From CAYYFX01 sp964471155 (lineage in GTDB: Bacteria > ARS69), in assembly GCA_964471155.1 (NCBI GenBank), contig CAYYFX010000124.1, forward strand, positions 1 through 10,580: a stretch of 10,580 nucleotides of DNA, in the 5' to 3' direction. Below the pieces are notes generated by a model. It was not told the DNA's origin and did not search any database. It was given only the letters and a program-made list of their open reading frames with translations. Of the stretch, positions 6,665-10,580 are shown piece after piece. Numbering within the stretch: position 1 is the stretch's first letter; each line of letters begins with the position of its first letter. Made by a program: the position numbers and the translations under genes.

Positions 6665-8218
6665 TCAACGCACCCTCGTCAACTTCGCCAGGGCGTGCTC
6701 CGTTCCGGCCCGCATCCGCACGAAGTACGTGCCCGGGGGCGCCGGCGTGCCGGCCGCGGTCCGGCCGTCCCAGGTCACGGCGCGCCGTCCCGGCCCGGCC
6801 GGGGCCGCCAGGCGCCGAACGGCGCGCCCCGCCGCGTCGAACACCTCGAGGACGACCGGGTGCGCGGACGCGGTCTCGACGGACAGCGTGACCGGGCGGC
6901 CGGCGCGGGAGGGGTTCGGATCCGCGGCGACTCCGGCGGCGGCCGGCCGCGCCGCGGGGTGCGGTGCGCCGGTGGGCGCGGCGGCGCGGATCCGGTGCAG
7001 TCCGCGCGGCAGGTCGGCGAAGCTGAGGCCGAGGCTGAGGATCCAGAGCGAGCCGTCCGGACCTTCGCGCAGGTCCGAGGCGCCCACGAAACCGGCGGCC
7101 CACGCGTCGGGCGCGGGCTGCCCGGCGACCGCGGCGGCGTACTCCCAGCCGGCGAGCCCGTGCGCGAGCCGCGCGATGCGGCCGCTGAAGATCTCCGCGT
7201 AGAAGTAGTCGCCGTGGTACGACGCGGGGAAGGCGCCCGGGAGCGCGCCGGCGCGGCGCAGCAGCGGCCCGCCCACCACCGACACCACGCCGATCGGATG
7301 CGGGAACGCGTGGATGGGGAACGTGAACGCGTTGCCCGCGCCGCACGGGCCGCAGCAGCCCAGCGGCTGCGTGTTCTCGAACTGCGGCCACGCGTAGTTC
7401 AGCCCGAGCGGCGCGGCCGGGAGCCGCTCGATCTCCTCGAACAGGTGCGAGCCCACGTTGCCGAGGTAGACGTCCCCGGTGAGGGGATCCACGTCGAAGC
7501 GGAACGGATTCCGCAGGCCCCACGCCGCGACGAGCGACGACCATCCCGGTCCGGGGAAGGGATTGCCCGGCGGCACGAGGTCCGCGATCGGCGGCGGCCC
7601 GACGCCCGCGATCGGCATGCCGGACACGTCCAGGCGCAGCAGCTTCCCCAGCGGCGAGGCGAGGTCCTGGGCCTGGCACGCCCGCGAGTCGTCGCCGACC
7701 GCGACGAGCAGCGTGCCGTCCGGCGCGAACCGCAGCGAGCCCGCGTTGTGGATGCCGGCGGAGTCCGGGATGTCCGCGAGCAGGACGAAGGGATTCGCCA
7801 GCGTGATCGCGGTGCTCTGCGGATCCGACAAGGCGCCCTGCGCCTCCCACATCTGCACCTTCACGGCGGAGTCCACCGCCGTGTACTGCACGTAGAGGTA
7901 CGGGCGCGCCGGCCACGCCGGATCCACCGCCACGCCGAGAAGCCCGCGCTCCGGATGGTTCGCGTTCACGCCGGGGATGGCGGCCACGGAGTCCGATGCG
8001 GACGCGCCCGCCGCGGCCACGCGCACCACGCCGCTGGCGAGCTCCACGAGGACGAGCCGTCCGTCCGGCAGGAAGTCGAACGCGACGGGCGAGGTCACGA
8101 ACGGCTCGCCCACGACCTGCTCGTGCACGAATCCGTACGGCACGACGGTCGCGGTCGCCGCCGGCGGCAGCGATGCGACGAGGGCGGCGAGCGCGGCAAG
8201 GCGCGGCGCGCGGTCCAT
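6665..8218 (-). CDS. Secreted PQQ-type glucose/sorbosone dehydrogenase-like protein with sorting tail
   Basis: This 517-residue protein belongs to the glucose/sorbosone dehydrogenase beta-propeller family, soluble quinoproteins that oxidise sugars or other alcohols with PQQ. Residues 1-23 are a signal peptide ending in ATA. Family motifs appear in order: FLPDGRLVLVE (49-59), ERGLLGVAVDP (90-100), IHNAGSLRFAPDG (156-168) with H157 at the catalytic-base position, WGLRNPFRFDVDP (233-245) with R236 as the conserved arginine, GLNYAWP (272-278), and GDYFYAEIFSGRI (336-348). A CCGPC stretch (288-292) may form a disulfide. Residues 433-517 are a FlgD/Por-type sorting tail (PNPSRAG, VFDAAGRAVRRL, GTYFVRM, final Arg), so the enzyme is probably displayed at the surface or secreted. 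The ATG at 8218 follows a modest GGGGA site by 7 nt. Substrate is unknown. No PQQ synthesis gene is in the window, and some family members may not be sugar oxidases. Confidence 0.85.
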   Translation of the reverse strand: MDRAPRLAALAALVASLPPAATATVVPYGFVHEQVVGEPFVTSPVAFDFLPDGRLVLVELASGVVRVAAAGASASDSVAAIPGVNANHPERGLLGVAVDPAWPARPYLYVQYTAVDSAVKVQMWEAQGALSDPQSTAITLANPFVLLADIPDSAGIHNAGSLRFAPDGTLLVAVGDDSRACQAQDLASPLGKLLRLDVSGMPIAGVGPPPIADLVPPGNPFPGPGWSSLVAAWGLRNPFRFDVDPLTGDVYLGNVGSHLFEEIERLPAAPLGLNYAWPQFENTQPLGCCGPCGAGNAFTFPIHAFPHPIGVVSVVGGPLLRRAGALPGAFPASYHGDYFYAEIFSGRIARLAHGLAGWEYAAAVAGQPAPDAWAAGFVGASDLREGPDGSLWILSLGLSFADLPRGLHRIRAAAPTGAPHPAARPAAAGVAADPNPSRAGRPVTLSVETASAHPVVLEVFDAAGRAVRRLAAPAGPGRRAVTWDGRTAAGTPAPPGTYFVRMRAGTEHALAKLTRVR

Positions 8219-8242
8219 GACGTTTCCCCAGGGGGCGAGGGG

Positions 8243-8259
8243 CCGGCGGATCGCGCCGG
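8243..8259. terminator. Possible hairpin between transporter and dehydrogenase genes
   Basis: CCGGCG (8243-8248) and CGCCGG (8254-8259) can form a 6-bp all-GC stem with a 5-nt loop. It sits just past the transporter stop in the 53-bp gap. No T-run follows on the minus strand, so it may be an attenuating or processing hairpin, or chance in GC-rich DNA. Confidence 0.28.
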
Positions 8260-8271
8260 AGGTTGTCGACG

Positions 8272-9672
8272 TTAGCCCGCCGCGGCCTCCCGGGGCAACA
8301 TCCCGGGAGGGGACGGGGCCTGCCGCGTGCGGTGGCGCAGCCAGGCGATCTGCGCGATCTGCCCCGCCAGCGCGGAGGCGAGCACCACGCGCACGCCCGG
8401 TGTGCCCGCCCAGGCGATGCCGCCGAGCAGCACCGCGCCCATCACGAGCAGGTAGACGGCCACGGCCTCCAGCACGCCGCGCGTGGCGCGCCGGTGGACG
8501 AGCGTGCCGGCGAGGCGGCTCTGGATCACCGCGGCCGCCGGCAGCGGGATGGCCACCAGCAGTGCGGAAGCCCCGAGCGCGGCCAGCGGCGCCGAGAGGC
8601 CGGATACGCCCGCGAGCCAGACGTCGGCCAGCGGCGTGAGCGCGACCAGCGCCAGCACCGCCGAGGTCGCCGCAGCCAGCCGGCGGGCGAAGCGCGTGAG
8701 CGCCGCCTCCGCGCCGGGGCGGCCGAGCAGCGCCACCACGACCTCGTGGAACGCGAATCCCATGCTGCGCAGGATGAACACGAAGCCGCCCACGACGGGC
8801 CACACCGCGAGCGAGTCGAGCGTGCGCGGCATGCGGGTCATCGCGGCCGCGGCGAGCGTGTTCGTGGACATGTTGAGCACGGCGGTCAGGACCAGCGGCG
8901 TGTAGAAGCGCAGGAAGCTCGTGCGCGTGAGCGGCGGCGCGTCCGGATCCACGTCCGGGAGCTCGCGGATGCGCCGCTGCACCACCGCGCCGATGTACGC
9001 CGCCTCCGCGACGACGCCGGTTGCCACGGCGGCGGATCCCACCACGATGCCGGGCCAGTCCCCGAGCAGCCAGCCGGCGGCGAGCACGGCGCCGTTCGTC
9101 GCCATGCGGACCACCGTGCCCGCGCCCACCTGGCGCGTGTGTCCCGTGCGGATGAGCACGCCCTGCTGGAAGCGGCGGTACGCGATGGACCACGTCCACG
9201 GGAGGACGATCCAGAGCCCGACGCGCGCGGGCCCGAGGATCTCCGGCGGGGCGCCCATCCAGCCGGCGACGACGACGTCGTACAGAGGCGTCGCCACGAT
9301 CGCGACGTGCAGCGCGGTGAGCGACGCGCCGGCGGCGTGCACGAAGCGCGCGAGCTTGCGATGCGCCGCGCGGTCCCGCGACAGCGACGTGGACGCCGCG
9401 AGCATCATGATGATGGGCGCCTCGATGAGCATCGCGAGCGGGAAGACCACGCCGCCGTACGCGGCCAGGCTGATCTCGGGCTGCGCCAGGCGCGCCATCA
9501 CCGCGCTCACCGCGGGCAGCTCCAGCGCCATGAGCAGCCAGCTCGCCGCGAGCGGCATCCACGTGGCGCGCACGAGGGCGTCGTCCACCGGAGCGGGCGG
9601 CACGCGCGGCACGGCCGGCGCCGGCACCGGAGCGGACTCGGGGACCTGGGCGGGCGAGACGCGCACGCTCAC
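8272..9672 (-). CDS. Polytopic membrane transporter, MOP/MATE- or ANKH-like
   Basis: The product is a 466-residue integral membrane protein with about 12 hydrophobic segments in two similar halves. A Pro-rich cytoplasmic N-terminus of 38 residues precedes the first span, which begins at MPLAASWLL. The shape fits the MOP flippase superfamily (MATE, polysaccharide or lipid exporters). From memory, parts also resemble the ANKH (progressive ankylosis) branch, which handles pyrophosphate, ATP or citrate in animals. Those parts are the LAAYGGVVFPL region, an ALHVAIVATPL region followed by conserved-looking Arg and Trp/Ala positions near GVLIRTGH, and FLRFYTPLVL at the start of the second half. The substrate cannot be told. 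The GTG at 9672 overlaps the upstream stop as GTGA and has AGGAG 11 nt before it. A downstream ATG at residue 39 would still leave all spans intact. The gene follows a sigma/anti-sigma pair, so its expression is probably under that control. Confidence 0.72.
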   Translation of the reverse strand: MSVRVSPAQVPESAPVPAPAVPRVPPAPVDDALVRATWMPLAASWLLMALELPAVSAVMARLAQPEISLAAYGGVVFPLAMLIEAPIIMMLAASTSLSRDRAAHRKLARFVHAAGASLTALHVAIVATPLYDVVVAGWMGAPPEILGPARVGLWIVLPWTWSIAYRRFQQGVLIRTGHTRQVGAGTVVRMATNGAVLAAGWLLGDWPGIVVGSAAVATGVVAEAAYIGAVVQRRIRELPDVDPDAPPLTRTSFLRFYTPLVLTAVLNMSTNTLAAAAMTRMPRTLDSLAVWPVVGGFVFILRSMGFAFHEVVVALLGRPGAEAALTRFARRLAAATSAVLALVALTPLADVWLAGVSGLSAPLAALGASALLVAIPLPAAAVIQSRLAGTLVHRRATRGVLEAVAVYLLVMGAVLLGGIAWAGTPGVRVVLASALAGQIAQIAWLRHRTRQAPSPPGMLPREAAAG

Positions 9673-9872
9673 GACGGGCTCGGCTCCTGCGGCGGATCGG
9701 CCGGTTGGAAGCCCGCGCACTCGAGCACGGGCAGCGGAGGATACCGCCGGAACCGGGGATCGGTGCGGGAGAGTTCGCAGAGTACGAACACGGATCCGCG
9801 GCGGGACGGCACGCGCCGCGCGTGCCGGCAATCCCGGCAGAGCCCGGCCGGCGCGGGTGGGGCCGGCGTCAA
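9669..9872 (-). CDS. Small four-cysteine protein, probable zinc-ribbon type
   Basis: This 67-residue protein reads through C12-x2-C15, C32 and C52, with the run S-R-T-D-P-R-F-R-R-Y-P-P-L-P-V-L-E-C in the C-terminal half. I recall this DPRFxxYPPLPVLxC pattern from small uncharacterised bacterial proteins. The four cysteines would suit one zinc or a disulfide pair. No membrane span or signal peptide is seen. The most likely start is TTG at 9872-9870, overlapping the anti-sigma stop as TTGA. No other start codon would keep the first CxxC pair. There is no strong ribosome site, which suits translation by re-initiation. Its own stop overlaps the transporter start as GTGA. The unusual start and small size mean automated calling may miss it. 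Confidence 0.68.
   Translation of the reverse strand: MTPAPPAPAGLCRDCRHARRVPSRRGSVFVLCELSRTDPRFRRYPPLPVLECAGFQPADPPQEPSPS
9684..9688 (-). promoter_or_regulatory. Ribosome binding site for the transporter gene
   Basis: On the minus strand AGGAG lies 11 nt before the GTG at 9672. The spacing is long but workable. It supports the GTG that overlaps the preceding stop as the true start. Confidence 0.45.
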
Positions 9873-10381
9873 GAAACGGCGCCGATCCGGGAGAAGGCGG
9901 CGTGCATCACGCGGTAGACGATCCAGGTGGCCGCGCCCAGCACGGGCAGCACCAGCATCGCCAGCGAGAGCGGTGACATCCCGCCGTCCGGGATCGCGGG
10001 CAACCCGCCTGCGGTCAGCTTCGGGACGACCTCCAGCAGGCGCGGCACGAGCCACGGCGTGGCGCCGGCATAGACCGCGCCGAGCGCGAGCCCGAGCGCC
10101 GCCTCCGGCTCGCGCAGGAGTTGCGCCCACCACGGGAGGACAAGGTCCGGATCCACGGCCGGGGCGATCTCGCGGCGGGCCGCCGGGAGGCGGGACATCA
10201 CGGCGGCCGTGAACGCGTCGCCGGGGTCCGTGCCGCGGGAGGCGAGCGCGCGTTCGAGCCCGTCGTCCCCGGTCGCCCGGGCCGCGCAGTCGGCGCACGC
10301 CGCGCGGTGCGCGGAGGCGTCGCCCGCGTCCGCCGCCGGGCGGCCGGCGTCCAGCCAGTCGTCAAACCTTCGGCAGTCCAC
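9869..10381 (-). CDS. Zinc-finger (ZAS-type) transmembrane anti-sigma factor
   Basis: The predicted 170-residue protein should bind and hold the ECF sigma factor encoded just upstream. Residues C3, H25, C29 and C32 make the zinc-associated anti-sigma motif H-x3-C-x2-C with a leading Cys. Two hydrophobic segments follow, at about 93-111 and 138-158, so the protein is membrane-anchored with a short part between them outside. It starts at GTG 10381, preceded by GGAGGAG (10392-10386), and overlaps the end of the sigma gene by 20 bp. This is the usual sigma/anti-sigma coupling. Identity to any named family member is not visible, and the sensed signal is unknown. Confidence 0.8.
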   Translation of the reverse strand: MDCRRFDDWLDAGRPAADAGDASAHRAACADCAARATGDDGLERALASRGTDPGDAFTAAVMSRLPAARREIAPAVDPDLVLPWWAQLLREPEAALGLALGAVYAGATPWLVPRLLEVVPKLTAGGLPAIPDGGMSPLSLAMLVLPVLGAATWIVYRVMHAAFSRIGAVS

Positions 10382-10580
10382 GACGCTCCTCCCGGGTGGT
10401 CTCCAGGGTCCACGCGCGGCGCAGGGCCGCGCGGGACCGGTGCAGGTGCGTCTTCACCGTTCCCTCCGGCAGGGACAGGATCTCGCCCACCTCCGCCACG
10501 CTGCGTCCGCCCAGGTAGAACAGGGACACGACCGCGCGCGGAAGCGGCTCCAACTCGCCCAGGATGCGCCACAGCCGCCG
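10362..10580 (-). CDS. ECF RNA polymerase sigma factor, C-terminal part only (partial)
   Basis: Only the last 72 residues are in the window. The frame is open through the right edge and the start lies outside. They form sigma-70 region 4, which reads the -35 element: LEPLPRAVVSLFYLGG, then the helix-turn-helix VAEVGEILSLPEGTVKTHLHRSRAALR. The LPEGTVKTHLHRSR run is the recognition-helix signature of ECF (group 4) sigma factors. The stop at 10364-10362 lies 20 bp inside the anti-sigma gene. The sigma factor probably drives this leftward operon, but its promoter would be outside the window. Confidence 0.88.
   Translation of the reverse strand, partial: RRLWRILGELEPLPRAVVSLFYLGGRSVAEVGEILSLPEGTVKTHLHRSRAALRRAWTLETTREERRGLPKV
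10386..10392 (-). promoter_or_regulatory. Strong ribosome binding site for the anti-sigma gene
   Basis: On the minus strand GGAGGAG (10392-10386) stands 4 nt before the GTG at 10381, inside the sigma-factor coding sequence. It decides the anti-sigma start and keeps the two products coupled. Confidence 0.7.

Noticed and set aside
6609..7916. An ankyrin protein extended upstream to 802 residues
   Set aside because: The upstream codons are an out-of-frame reading of the dehydrogenase gene. The ATG at 6608 with GGAGG is the sensible start.
8219..9562. A 965-residue version of the dehydrogenase
   Set aside because: The N-terminal extension is an out-of-frame reading of the transporter gene. The signal peptide begins at the ATG at 8218.
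8263..10212. A 649-codon plus-strand open frame across the transporter and anti-sigma region
   Set aside because: It is Arg/His-rich with no recognisable domain, and it opposes four well-supported overlapping genes.

Overview
The window is very GC-rich bacterial DNA, estimated by eye at about 70% or more, with almost no non-coding space. It probably comes from an uncultured FCB-group lineage of the Candidatus Eisenbacteria / Krumholzibacteria kind. That placement is inference. It rests on two secreted proteins with FlgD-like C-terminal sorting domains, on a beta-helix protein with the typical 'SADPxFC...SPCGLLVGA..VGC' ending, and on the base composition. No rRNA or tRNA is present to fix the taxonomy.

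Left part (1-4814): a minus-strand gene for a secreted, Trp- and Cys-rich protein of unknown function (104-823) diverges from a large plus-strand gene (1008-4814). The large gene encodes a 1268-residue surface protein: signal peptide, right-handed beta-helix, six roughly 70-residue InlB-B-type repeats mixed with two related modules, an unassigned beta-rich domain, and a FlgD/Por-type sorting tail. The 184-bp gap between the two genes must hold both promoters.

Right part (4822-10580): every gene is on the minus strand, reading leftward from the window's right edge. In transcription order they are a partial ECF sigma factor (runs off the window), a zinc-finger anti-sigma factor with two membrane segments, a 67-residue four-cysteine protein, and a polytopic MOP/MATE- or ANKH-like transporter. 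The genes in this first group overlap. After 53 bp comes a secreted PQQ-type glucose/sorbosone dehydrogenase-like protein with its own sorting tail. After another 56 bp come a cytoplasmic ankyrin-repeat protein and, overlapping it by 4 bp, a UreH/RcnA-like metal transporter with a His-rich loop. The transporter gene ends 7 bp from the end of the large surface-protein gene, tail to tail.

The overlaps (20 bp, TTGA, GTGA, and a second GTGA further on) suggest two translationally coupled groups. One is sigma / anti-sigma / Cys4 protein / transporter. The other is ankyrin / metal transporter. The dehydrogenase sits between them and may be co-transcribed. No phage, insertion sequence, CRISPR array or RNA gene was seen. 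The items most worth a second look are the sigma-regulated transporter cassette, the ankyrin/metal-transporter pair and the modular surface protein.
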